A DNA stretch of 64,000 nt from positions 12,462,001-12,526,000 of the forward strand of contig NW_020825298.1 of NCBI RefSeq assembly GCF_003286085.1. Reading direction: 5' to 3'. The DNA comes from Drosophila persimilis (Eukaryota > Arthropoda > Insecta > Diptera > Drosophilidae). The position numbers were made by a program, and so were the translations under genes. The notes below the pieces were generated by a model. That model did no database searches, was not told where the DNA came from, and saw only the letters and a program-made list of their open reading frames with translations. Shown here piece after piece: positions 49,549 through 58,900 of this stretch (within the stretch, counting starts at the first letter, position 1; each line of letters opens with the position of its first letter).

Positions 49549-49995
49549 ATTTATGAAAATTGTAGTGAAAAATCCATTGTGGAGTAGATAGAGACGTTCG
49601 TGTTCTTGTTGTGTTGTGTTGTGTGGATAGATACGTGGCATGTGGATGGATATAGACATAGATATAGATACACCATATGTCCAGACGTACACGTAGACGA
49701 AGTAGATGTAGTTAGTAGTTGTTTTTGTTGTTGTTTGTTGCAGTTGCAGTTGCAAGTAGAAGTAGACATATAGACAAGACGACGACGACGACGACGACGA
49801 CAACGACGGCGGCTACGGCTACGGCTACGGCTATGAGGACAGGGTCCGCTAGGCCGCAACAGCAACTCCAGGAGCAGGAGGCAAGTCCACCGGATCTGAT
49901 TTGTCCTGCTGTTGTTGCAATTGTTGTTTTTGCTGCTGTTGTTGTTGTTGTGGCGGTTGCAAAAATATGGGTGGAGTGGAGGTGGAAAACTTGAT
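49549..49995 (-). other. Pka-C1: Pka-C1 proximal 3'UTR
   Basis: CAA/CAG-rich minus-strand sequence with no AATAAA. It ends at a strong donor (GTGAGT from 49548). The first 48 codons after the stop are open in the Pka-C1 frame. Confidence 0.65.
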
Positions 49996-51057
49996 CTAGA
50001 ATTCAGCAAACTCCTTGGCGCACTTCTCGGTGCTGGAGATCCGCAGTGCCTCCTCCTCGTAGTCGTCGAAATTGCTTGTGTCGCCGGGCCCCTTACACCG
50101 GGGTATGAAGGGGGCCTCGATTTTCTTTTGGAAGATCGCAATCCAGTCGGTGGAGGCGAACCACTTCTGGTTCTTAATATCATTGACGCCCGCCTTCAGA
50201 TTGCCATAGCGCTTGGTCAGGTCAACCTGCAGGAGGTTGCGCAGCAGGTCCTTCAGGTCGGACCCAAAGTGCGAGGGGAAGCGCACCTTGCCCGAGACGA
50301 TCTTCTCGTAGATCTGAATGGGCTGGTCCGCGAAGAAGGGCGGATAGCCGGCGGCCATCTCGTAGACGAGGACGCCGAGCGCCCACCAGTCGACGGCCTT
50401 GTTGTAGCCCTTCGACAGGATGATCTCCGGCGCCAGATACTCGGGCGTGCCGCAGAGCGTCCAGGTGCGGCCCTTGACGCGCTTGGCGAACCCAAAGTCT
50501 GTGACCTTGAGGTACCCCTGCGAGTCGATCAGCAGATTCTCGGGCTTGAGGTCCCGGTAGATGAGGTCCAGGTAGTGCAGATACTCGAAGGCCAGCACGA
50601 TCTGCGCCGCGTAGAAGCGCGAGTGGGGCTCCGAGAAGCGGCCCACCTTCCGCAGGTGGGAGAACATCTCGCCGCCGGGCACGTACTCGAGGACCATGTA
50701 GAGGTTGGAGTTGTCCTTGAAGTGGTAGCGCAGCGAGACGAGGAAGGGGAACTGGATGGCCTGCAGGATGCGCTTCTCGTTCAGCGTGTGCTCCACCTGC
50801 TTCAGCTTGACGACCTTCTGCTTGTCGAGGATCTTCATGGCGTAGTAGTCTTTCGTGGGCTTGTGCTGGACGATCATCACGCGGCCAAAGGAGCCCGTCC
50901 CGAGCGTCTTGATCCGCTCGAAGTCGTCGAGGGCAGCGGTATTGGTGGGGTTGCGGCGCCACTTGTCCTCGAACTCCTCCTTCGCCTGCTCGAGGAACTC
51001 CTTGACCGTCTCGGCGGCATCCACCTTCTTGTTGGACGTGGTCGCGTTGTTTCCCAT
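49996..51057 (-). CDS. Pka-C1: cAMP-dependent protein kinase catalytic subunit 1
   Basis: 353 residues in one exon, the exact length of the known fly protein. MGNN at the start gives an N-myristoylation glycine. Kinase landmarks are the Gly loop GTGSFGRV (~50-57), the lysine in YYAMKILDK (~72), catalytic loop YRDLKPEN (~164-171), DFGFAKR (~184-190), activation-loop [15 protein letters not shown] (~194-208) with the PDK1-site Thr, and the C-terminal FxxF-type motif FAEF. It phosphorylates R-R-x-S/T substrates when released from regulatory subunits by cAMP. In flies it restrains Hedgehog signalling through Ci and acts in learning and oocyte polarity. The start is the ATG at 51057-51055, with A at -3. 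The frame continues upstream without ATG (next entry). Codons are GC3-rich, as for a highly expressed conserved gene. Confidence 0.98.
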   Translation of the reverse strand: MGNNATTSNKKVDAAETVKEFLEQAKEEFEDKWRRNPTNTAALDDFERIKTLGTGSFGRVMIVQHKPTKDYYAMKILDKQKVVKLKQVEHTLNEKRILQAIQFPFLVSLRYHFKDNSNLYMVLEYVPGGEMFSHLRKVGRFSEPHSRFYAAQIVLAFEYLHYLDLIYRDLKPENLLIDSQGYLKVTDFGFAKRVKGRTWTLCGTPEYLAPEIILSKGYNKAVDWWALGVLVYEMAAGYPPFFADQPIQIYEKIVSGKVRFPSHFGSDLKDLLRNLLQVDLTKRYGNLKAGVNDIKNQKWFASTDWIAIFQKKIEAPFIPRCKGPGDTSNFDDYEEEALRISSTEKCAKEFAEF

Positions 51058-51441
51058 CTTCGAGATTGTGCCCGTGAGCGATGAAAGGCGAAACGTGGCG
51101 CTGGCAGATACCTGTGGCTGTTCCTCACTGGCGGCTCCTGCTGCTCCTGCTTTTGCTGTTGCTCCGTCTGTCGTGGTCGCTGCTGCCGCTCCTCCTTCGG
51201 ATGCTGCTGCTGCCGTTGGGGGCGTTGTCTTTTGGCTTGCGGCGGCGGCGCCTCCTCCTACTGCTCCTCCTGGCCCAGCCGAGCTGCTGCTGCTAGCCGC
51301 CTGCTCCGGTCCTCCTCCACCGCCGACGCCCTCCTCCTCGTAGCTGGACTGCTGCTGTAGCTTGCCCTCGCCCGATGTCGAACTATGATGGGATTTCTTC
51401 TTTTTTAAGAATTGCAAAATGGACTTAGCTATTTTGCCGAC
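51058..51441 (-). other. Pka-C1: In-frame open extension upstream of Pka-C1, no ATG (5'UTR or alternative N-terminus)
   Basis: 128 codons in frame with the kinase contain no stop and no ATG. They encode a basic patch (LKKKKSHH) and an Ala/Gly/Ser-rich low-complexity region. The first in-frame stop upstream, TAG at 51444-51442, is itself the end of a possible splice acceptor (pyrimidine-rich CTCTCCTCTCC, then CCCTTAG). Splicing there would remove the stop and leave phase 0. Most likely 5'UTR; an extended isoform is possible. Confidence 0.5.
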
Positions 51442-52728
51442 CTAAGGGACCACGGAGAGGAGAGGAAATTCTCGTTGCGTTGCTGTTTTGTCGCGCGCGT
51501 TGCTTTGCTTGACAAACGTTTGTTTGTCTCTTGTTTGTTGGTTTGCTTGAGTTTCAGTTTTAGACGCGTTTAAATTCTCGTATTGGTTCCTACACTTAGT
51601 TTACACTTAGATTAGCAGCTTAGATTAGCATTTGGTTTACACTTTAGATAAATTCCTAGTCGCGCGATTTGTATATGTATGAGAGAGATGGGGAGATGCT
51701 GCAAAAAAGAGAAGAGAGAGAAGAGGGCAAAAATTAGCATCTGATTTGCAAGAGAGACAGAGAGAGAAACAGTTGCGTTTTTTGGATTCTAGAGAGTATG
51801 TTCGCCATGTTTTCTTCTGCTTTCTGTTTCACTGTTTTTGCACTTTGTTTTCAGTCTGTGAGTTCTCTTTAATTTTGTTCTACCGCTATGTTGGCACTTT
51901 CTGTGGCTTTGTACGCACACGAGTTGAGCGGAGAGAGGGAGAGGGACGGGGAGAGTAACCACGATCGTGTCAAGTGTCAAACAGCTGATGGCTAGGCAGG
52001 GCACAGATAGTGCCTACTCACTCGCACTCACTCATTAATTCACTCACACACACTCACACTGGCAAACACCGAGTGTCACGCTGTTGCTGTGTATGCGTCT
52101 GTGTGTCTGCGCTTCTGGTTGAATATTTTACATCTTTGCTTTGGCATATTCGTGCATACTTTAAATTAGGTAAATTGCCTTTTATTGCACATTGTGCTAA
52201 ATTTTTCGCCAGTCGCTCGAGTTTAAACAAACGCACACGCATATACACAGAAGGCAGTCACACACACCACTCACCAACACAGCCGTACACGTACACAGAT
52301 TATCCAATCGATTTTTTTTACACATTCATTTCCTTTCTGCTTTTGTTTAATTTTGCTCGTCTGCTTAGGGGGAAATGGAATTTACCTTTTTGCAATTAGT
52401 TACTACGTTGCTAGCGATTTATAAACACATTTAGAAATATTGCATTAAATTAATTTCCCGATTTTTAGCACTCGGCTCTACCCGTATATTTTACTTTTTT
52501 TTTTTTTCGTTTTTAGCTTAGATTAAAAATACCCGTATTGCCGCCGAACCGATTGTTTTTTCTTTTTCACTCTCTTTCTGCTCTCTCGGCCTGGCTCTCC
52601 AAAGAAATACGTTATCCAAAATTGTACTTATTTAAAGTTTAATCTGTTTACGACGCGCGCACAACCACGCAGTTCAAAAATTGGGGCGACTTTGGGGCCG
52701 ACTTTGTTTACTGTGACTTACTCAGCGG
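51442..52728 (-). other. Pka-C1: Pka-C1 5' region (5'UTR exon and intron)
   Basis: AT-rich sequence with no coding ORF between the coding exon and the motif-1 promoter. A minus-strand donor-like AAAAAG|GTAAAT lies at 52386/52385. With the acceptor at 51442 this would define a first exon of roughly 52.39-52.70 kb and an intron of about 940 bp. Exact exon edges are not provable here. Confidence 0.45.
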
Positions 52729-52763
52729 CAGTGTGACCGTCGATGAAATATACGGTGTGACCC
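52729..52763 (-). promoter_or_regulatory. Pka-C1: Ohler motif 1 pair, Pka-C1 promoter
   Basis: A perfect YGGTCACACTR (CGGTCACACTG on the minus strand) lies at 52729-52739, with a near match (GGGTCACACCG) at 52753-52763. Motif 1 (bound by M1BP) marks TATA-less, broadly expressed fly promoters close to the start site. Confidence 0.7.
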
Positions 52764-52965
52764 TCATACTACATCATATTCGTCGATTTTGATATTCGGT
52801 TGGATATTACTAGCTAGCTAGGGCGCTCAGCCCCAAACATGTAGTTTTAGCCGATTGATGAATTAATTTTCTACGATATTCATTAATTTTAAGGGCTGTT
52901 TTTTATTAGATTGTGTCAAAAATTATGTTTAAAAAAAAAAGGTCAAAGCATAGAACGTAAGTGTT
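52764..52965. other. AT-rich spacer
   Basis: Contains GCTAGCTAGC near 52812 and an A10 run near 52931. No gene seen. Confidence 0.5.
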
Positions 52966-53460
52966 ACGGAATGAAACGTAAGTTTTCAAGGGATGTTACG
53001 TCATTGTTGCTGGTAAAAGGTAAAACAGAGTAGGCTTTTGTATACTCTTTTAAATAATTAAATTATGTTACTTTTTTATTTCACAAGCCGATTTGAAACA
53101 TTACTACTGACTTTTTCGTAGATTGAAATGTTCTAGAACTATTGATGCATATAATTTATCTTGTGAATATATATATCTCGATCCCGATACCCATTCTTGG
53201 TCTCTGATAGCAGACATTAAAAGCTCAATTTCGTTAAGGTAGCTGTAAAACAGAGATTGAACAGTTTCTGCATTCAATTTATTGGGGGACAAACATTTCC
53301 TCAATTCTATCATACCTTTTTCCTTAGGGTATGGAGGATGTTGCTATTTCCGTGCCATGTTGCGGGACACTTCTCGATTAATGTTGCTGGCGGCCAATAC
53401 GCCCTATACGGAATGAAACGTAAGTGTTTATGGAGTGCAACGTAAGAGGTATGCAATGTG
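52966..53460 (-). repeat. Dispersed coding-like repeat, copy B, with flanking 18-bp direct repeats
   Basis: The core at 53104-53313 is open on the minus strand for 69 codons (starting MIELRKCL, ending NLRKSQ) and is related to copy A at 5161-5268. Two perfect 18-bp direct repeats (ACGGAATGAAACGTAAGT) flank it at 52966-52983 and 53408-53425. GGARTG-AACGTAAG-like units near 53408-53460 parallel the 22-bp array beside copy A. Probably a fragment of an uncharacterised transposable element; no known domain recognised. Confidence 0.5.
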
Positions 53461-53499
53461 GGGCAATTGATGTGATAGGAATATTGGTGCGATGGAAAA

Positions 53500-53690
53500 T
53501 CACTTCCAATAAATGCAATTTAAATTATTTTATATGCTTTTAAATTTAATAGATTATTAAAATTGATAATATACCAATTTACCGTAAATATACCTTAATC
53601 GAAATTTCGACGTCAAAATATACCGAACAGGCATAATATACCGTAAATGACAATAGGGGGAAAATCGAAAAATACCGGCAGTGTTGTCAA
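53500..53690 (-). promoter_or_regulatory. Cluster of motif-6-like GGTATATTT words
   Basis: A perfect KTYRGTATWTTT (minus strand) lies at 53616-53627, amid further TATACC words at ~53571, 53589 and 53637, and ATACCGGCAGTG near 53673. Motif 6 is a core-promoter element of housekeeping fly genes. No start codon follows closely, so the transcript it serves is unclear. Confidence 0.5.
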
Positions 53691-54194
53691 TCAAACTTGA
53701 AGTGCAACTCTGCTATGCTATCCAATTATTTACCGGCTATGCTATCCAATTCAAATAAATTTAAACTTCGAAAAAAGCTATGGAAAATGATTAGTTCAAT
53801 AGCAAGTTTATACTATATGATCTCGATTGATATTTTCCGTGCTTCTTTGTGTTCCCCGCGATCCCGTTAACTTATATGTTGAAACATTGCAATTGCGTGT
53901 TACTGTGTTCGGTCACAATGTTTGTTGTTTCCTAAGTAAAGAGTAAATATATTCCCAACTGCACAGTACAATATTCCAGTAAGTTGCTTCGCTTGCATCG
54001 AGAAAATCAAAGCGCATCATCGAGGGCAAGAAAATCAAGATCTACTTGGATTTTTTTTTCCGCGCTCAAGTTGCTCATATGTTTAAATAGAGGGGGGTAA
54101 AATGGGTTAAGATTGATTTTTCATCGGTATATTTGAAAATGAGCCGGTTTTTTTTATACATATTTCTGACGGTCGTGTGTTATATTTTATTCTA

Positions 54195-54240
54195 TGCACG
54201 TGTTTTAAGGCGTATGTACATATTTTTATTATCGTTGCCA
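54195..54240 (+). promoter_or_regulatory. Diverged copy of the hoip promoter/5'UTR sequence
   Basis: TGCACGTGTTTT-AAGGCGT followed by TATTTTTATTATCGTTGCCA parallels 54978-55030 (TGCACGTGTTTTGAAGCGT, then TATTTTTATTGTCGCCGCCA). One E-box is kept; the DRE pair is lost. Confidence 0.5.
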
Positions 54241-54272
54241 TTCCTATATTTCCGAGGGTCGGCAACGAAAAA

Positions 54273-54374
54273 ATGAGTCGTAATAATGAATGGGCTATGG
54301 AAACGTTTGGACAACAGGCAAAAACGGCGCGTTTTGAATTATGTAGCAAATGTGTAGTTACCGTGTCATCTTAG
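54273..54374 (+). CDS. Possible 33-residue micro-ORF behind the duplicated promoter
   Basis: ATG in context GAAAAAATGA, 33 codons, stop TAG at 54372-54374. It sits 30-80 bases after the hoip-like promoter copy. No homology recognised. It could be noise. Confidence 0.15.
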   Translation: MSRNNEWAMETFGQQAKTARFELCSKCVVTVSS

Positions 54375-54508
54375 GCTCCGTAGGTATCAGGATCGAGATA
54401 AATATATACAATAATAATGCACATGAAATTATCGAAACAGGGTGTACAAAGGCCTATACACGCATCATGTTTTCAAATACCAGCAACATTGCGACTCTTT
54501 TATTTTTG

Positions 54509-54856
54509 AACTATTTTGTTTAGGCCTTGTTTTCGCCAAAATACAATAAAAGCAAGGACTAAAAACTAGCCAATCTTGAAGAAAATTTATTCATCAATGG
54601 CCTTAAATTATGTGGGCAGAACTAAGGGTTTTAGTTAGCCAGAATTATTCAACGGAATATAAAATTTGAACAATATGAAAGACTATCCTATTTTGTTTTT
54701 TAGTGTGACCTATTTCGGTAAATCCTTTTTTGCTTGAGCTATTTCGCTAAAACCTTTTTTTACGCAAAATGCAATAAAAGCAATTATGTAAAGCAAGGCA
54801 GTAAAATAGAAAATTTATCAATTAATAGTATAAAATTATGTGGGCATTGCTAAATG
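54509..54856 (+). repeat. Diverged ~125-bp tandem duplication
   Basis: 54509-54636 and 54734-54856 share, in order, [39 protein letters not shown] and AAATTATGTGGGCA. Period is about 225 bp. Confidence 0.6.
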
Positions 54857-54958
54857 TTCTGTATAGATGGTAATAATCCCCGGAAGATGAAAAACTAGCA
54901 ATATGGAATATGGGATACATCGTTTTTTAAACAGAGAGGAATTTCAGGTTATCGCTCC

Positions 54959-54985
54959 TATCGATATCGATACCACGTGCACGTG
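54959..54985 (+). promoter_or_regulatory. hoip: hoip promoter: overlapping DRE sites and two tandem E-boxes
   Basis: TATCGATA at 54959-54966 and again at 54965-54972 (overlapping by two bases), then CACGTG at 54974-54979 and 54980-54985. DRE (DREF) plus CACGTG (Myc/Max) is the established signature of fly growth and ribosome-biogenesis genes. The start site is likely 30-60 bases downstream. Confidence 0.75.
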
Positions 54986-55115
54986 TTTTGAAGCGTTTTT
55001 ATTAAAATTTATTTTTATTGTCGCCGCCACCATTTGCAGCCTCAGTGAAGCAACGAGCCGAGAGGTAGCATTTAACTTTGATTATATTCCAACCAAGAGC
55101 AACTAAAACATCAAA

Positions 55116-55559
55116 ATGGTAAGAATGCTCAATCCGCGAATTGGTCAAGTGGAAATTAACATTTCACCACCCCTACAGACCGAGGAAGTCAACCCGAAAG
55201 CATTCCCCCTGGCGGATGCCCAACTGACGGCCAAGATAATGAATCTGCTGCAGCAGGCGCTTAACTACAACCAGCTGCGCAAGGGCGCCAACGAGGCCAC
55301 CAAGACGCTGAACCGCGGTCTGGCCGACATCGTGGTACTGGCCGGCGACACGGAGCCCATCGAGATTCTGCTCCACTTGCCGCTGCTGTGCGAGGACAAG
55401 AACGTGCCGTATGTGTTTGTGCGCTCCAAGCAGGCGCTGGGCCGCGCCTGTGGCGTCTCCCGACCCATCGTCGCCTGCTCGGTGACCACCAACGAGGGCA
55501 GCCAGCTGAAGTCGCAGATCACGTCCATTCAGCAAGAGATTGAAAGGCTGTTAGTCTAG
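55116..55559 (+). CDS. hoip: hoi-polloi: 15.5K / Snu13 / NHP2L1 k-turn RNA-binding protein
   Basis: 127 residues from exon 1 (55116-55118, the ATG alone) and exon 2 (55179-55559) across a 60-bp intron. It begins [14 protein letters not shown]. The L7Ae-type core is complete: helix [14 protein letters not shown] (~35-48), [29 protein letters not shown], and the RNA-binding loop RACGVSRP. It binds kink-turns in U4 snRNA and box C/D snoRNAs, acting in the spliceosome and in rRNA 2'-O-methylation. In flies the gene is needed for muscle and tendon patterning. The intron is a multiple of 3 and has no in-frame stop, so a retained transcript would encode 20 extra residues. Lies 420 bp upstream of pelo on the same strand. 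Confidence 0.97.
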   Translation: MVRMLNPRIGQVEINISPPLQTEEVNPKAFPLADAQLTAKIMNLLQQALNYNQLRKGANEATKTLNRGLADIVVLAGDTEPIEILLHLPLLCEDKNVPYVFVRSKQALGRACGVSRPIVACSVTTNEGSQLKSQITSIQQEIERLLV

Positions 55560-55601
55560 GTTTAAGCTAATGGTTAAGAAAACCATACGTACAAAGAATC
55601 C

Positions 55602-55607
55602 AATAAA
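55602..55607 (+). terminator. hoip: hoip polyadenylation signal
   Basis: AATAAA 43 bases past the stop codon; a second overlapping AATAAA follows at 55610-55615. Confidence 0.75.
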
Positions 55608-55646
55608 AAAATAAATTTAAAAATCAAGCACATGTTTGGGCTATTT

Positions 55647-55717
55647 CAGTGTGACCCTATGCGGGAAACCGGAAATTCGGAGTCCGAAAATAGCAGGCAG
55701 TGGGTCGGTCAGCTGTT
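55647..55717 (+). promoter_or_regulatory. pelo: pelo promoter region: motif-1-like site and CAGCTGTT E-box
   Basis: CAGTGTGACCC at 55647-55657 is motif 1 on the minus strand with one mismatch. CAGCTGTT at 55710-55717 matches the Drosophila core-promoter E-box (Ohler motif 5). Both lie 260-330 bases before the pelo ATG. Confidence 0.5.
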
Positions 55718-55978
55718 CCGAGCCGTTCGTTCCCTGTGAATGCCACTTGTCCGCCGAAACTTGGTCGACTGTGTGATTTTTTGGGAAATTGGTTGATCAA
55801 ATGACAAAAATGCATCGCGATTCACGTGGCCCGAGGGAACATACAGCCAGATTGAAGTGACAAGCAGCTCCCCGTAGCAGCAAACGCAAAGCACGTAGTG
55901 CCTACAACAAAAAGAAAAGCAAACCCTCCCTGACGCAGGGAATTGGGACTAGGATCAGGAGTCGCCGGGCGTAACGAT

Positions 55979-58900
55979 ATGAAACTGCTGGGAAAATACG
56001 TGGACAAGGGCATGCAGGGGTGAGTGCTCCGTTCCCCACAGAATTCTATAATTCCGTCTCTTCTTGTAGCAATGTGACCCTCATGCCCGAGGAGTCCGAG
56101 GACATGTGGCACGCGTACAACTTGATAGCGGAGGGCGACAGCGTCCGCAGCACCACCATCAGAAAGGTGCAGAACGAGACGGCCACCGGCTCCTCGACCA
56201 GCAGTCGGGTGCGCACCACCCTCACCATCGCCGTGGAGACGATCGACTTCGACACCCAGGCCTGCGTGCTGCGCCTGAAGGGGCGCAACATCGAGGAGAA
56301 TCAGTACGTGAAGATGGGCGCCTACCACACCCTCGACCTCGAGCTGAACCGCAAGTTCGAGCTGCGCAAGCCCGAATGGGACACCATCGCCCTGGAGCGC
56401 ATCGAGATGGCCTGCGATCCCACCCAGTCGGCCGACGTGGCCGCCGTGGTCATGCAGGAGGGGCTGGCCCATGTGTGCCTTATCACCGCCAGCATGACGC
56501 TGGTGCGCAGCAAGATAGAGGTATCCATACCCCGGAAGCGCAAAGGCAGCGTCCAGCAGCACGAGAAGGGTCTGGCCAAGTTCTACGAACAGGTGATGCA
56601 GAGCATCCTCCGTCACGTCAACTTCGATGTCGTCAAGTGCGTGCTGATCGCCTCGCCGGGCTTTGTGCGCGACCAGTTCCACGACTACATGTTCCAGCAG
56701 GCCGTCAAAATGGACTACAAGCTGTTGCTGGACAACAAGAGCAAGTTCATGCTGGTCCATGCCTCCTCCGGCTTCAAGCATTCGCTAAAGGGTGAGCAAT
56801 CCCTTTCTTTTGAATGGTCTTGTGTAGTAATTTCCTATTCCAAATTGCAGAGGTTCTTCAGGAACCCGCTGTGGTGGCCAAAATTTCCGACACCAAGGCC
56901 GCTGGCGAGGTCAAGGCTTTGGAACAGTTCTACATGATGCTCCAGTGCGAACCGGCCAAAGCCTTCTACGGCAAGAAGCACGTCCTCCGCGCCTCCGAAT
57001 CCCAGGCCATCGAGACGCTCCTCATCTCCGACAATCTGTTTAGGTGAGTCCCAGTCGTCCACACTCGTCGGATATCCCTCTCAAGGCCAATTCCAAGCGG
57101 AAGAATACAGGCACATCAAGCCCAATCAAGCGAAAAGATCACACAGAGAACCTTCAACTTTAGCCAATTGCCAGAGACAAGCGCGACGACAATTTATGTC
57201 CACACATGTGTAGAAATGTAGAAGGCTGGGCATCTGGCAGTGTTTCATGGGGATGTTTCATCAGGGAAATCAAAGGAAAAGAAATCAATCTCAATCTTGA
57301 TTCTGAGTATTGGTGGAATAAGAAAAGCGAAAGCAAAAGCGAGAGAGTGCCATGGACTTCTGTGCACTGTCTGTTCTCCATATCGGCTCCCATCACGACT
57401 CCGTTTATGTTAGACGATTCTTGATCTTCCGCTGGCTGCGTAGATTGTAGATAGATTTTTACTCCATTCGCAGGTTTTATCCATTTAAAGAAAGCACGTC
57501 CCAGAGTAGCAATTTGTTGGCCCCATGCGACGTGCTCATGATCAAGGTTGCCCCGTGCCTCGCCTCGCCTTGCCTTGCGTCGTTCTCTGCCATTTTTGGC
57601 CGCCTGCTCTGGCTGTCCGCTTTGTGCCTCTCTTCGCACTGATCTCTCGCTTTTTTGTTTACCATTTTGCACGAATTTAATGGACCGTTCAAATTCCAGC
57701 AACGAAAGATCCATTCCGCTATTTCTAAGCACTAACTGCCTCGCAATTAAATTAAAATTAAGTGTTTATCGGGTTCTATTCTTCTTTACTTAACGCTTAA
57801 TGTACTTAAAGTTCTAGGCAAAAAGGTGTGTTTATTGTAGCACTTTTAATCAGTCGGCTTTAAATTAGTTGCTCCCCCTACTGTACTCGTATTACCCCCT
57901 CGTGTACCATCCGTATCTTCATCAGAAATTGTTCAAATCGCAAGTCGACATCGTCGTCGTCGTCGCTGTGGTTGTGGCTGTGGCTGTGCCTGTGGCTGTG
58001 GCCGTCTCCCCTTTATCTCGACATTTTTGATTGCTGTTGATTGTTTCGCAATTGTGAAAACAATACAGAAAGACAGAGAGAGTGAATGGTTAGGTTAGAT
58101 GTACAGGCGCTTTCCATTGAGATCGCATTTGATTTACCGCCTCCGTTGCTGTTCGTTCCACTGATTCTTGTGGTGCTTCTGTCGGGCCTGCAGGTCATCC
58201 TGGTCCTCCTCCTGCCTGATCAGCCGCTGGAAGTAGTCGTTGAGCGTCTCCCGCATGGGCAGCAGGCGGCTGGGCGATGCCGGAGGCATGCCACAGGCCT
58301 TTGGGAGCTTTCTTCGCATCTTCATGTGGGACTCGCATGGCCAGGGATAGCCCAGATCGGAGATGTTGTAGTCGGGCTGTCGGTTGAGCATCTCGGAGGG
58401 TGTTAAGTGGCCGGCACTTGAGTAGGAACTTGAGTGGAGATCGAGATACATGTATTTTGTTGAGTTTTAATGATGGCTGGTGCTAAAGTTGCTGCGGATT
58501 TGCGTTCATTTCGATGCCTAAGCCTTCCCTGTTCCCCTATCTCCTATACCATATCCGCCGCTGTTCACGGCCAGGCCCCAGTCCCCAGTCCCCTGAGCTC
58601 TCGATTTGCGTGTGCTCTGTTTTTGGGTTTTTGAGTATCGTCACTGTTTATAGAGCTGTTTTCGCCAGACGAGTTTTGTGATTTGCACACGCAAAAAACT
58701 GAACTAAACTTTGATGTAAATCTGATGTATACATATACACTGTGTATGTGTATCCATCATTGATCTCTTGAACCATTTCTCGCTTGGAGTAGCGCCAATA
58801 ATTAGAGCCCAACATCAACATTCGTGGGCGACAGCTTGAGGGAACAGCAAAACAGCAAGAGACAAGAATTTTAATTTATTTAATCGCTCCGTTTATGGAT

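Noticed and set aside
49551..50183. 210-codon minus-strand ORF overlapping the Pka-C1 C-terminus and 3'UTR
   Set aside because: Out-of-frame shadow continued into CAA-rich UTR.
49912..51084. 390-codon plus-strand ORF over Pka-C1
   Set aside because: Antisense shadow of the kinase exon; its protein has no domain.
57160..57732. 190-codon minus-strand ORF in pelo intron 3
   Set aside because: About one ORF this long is expected by chance across six frames of 64 kb. Codon use is unbiased and no domain is visible.
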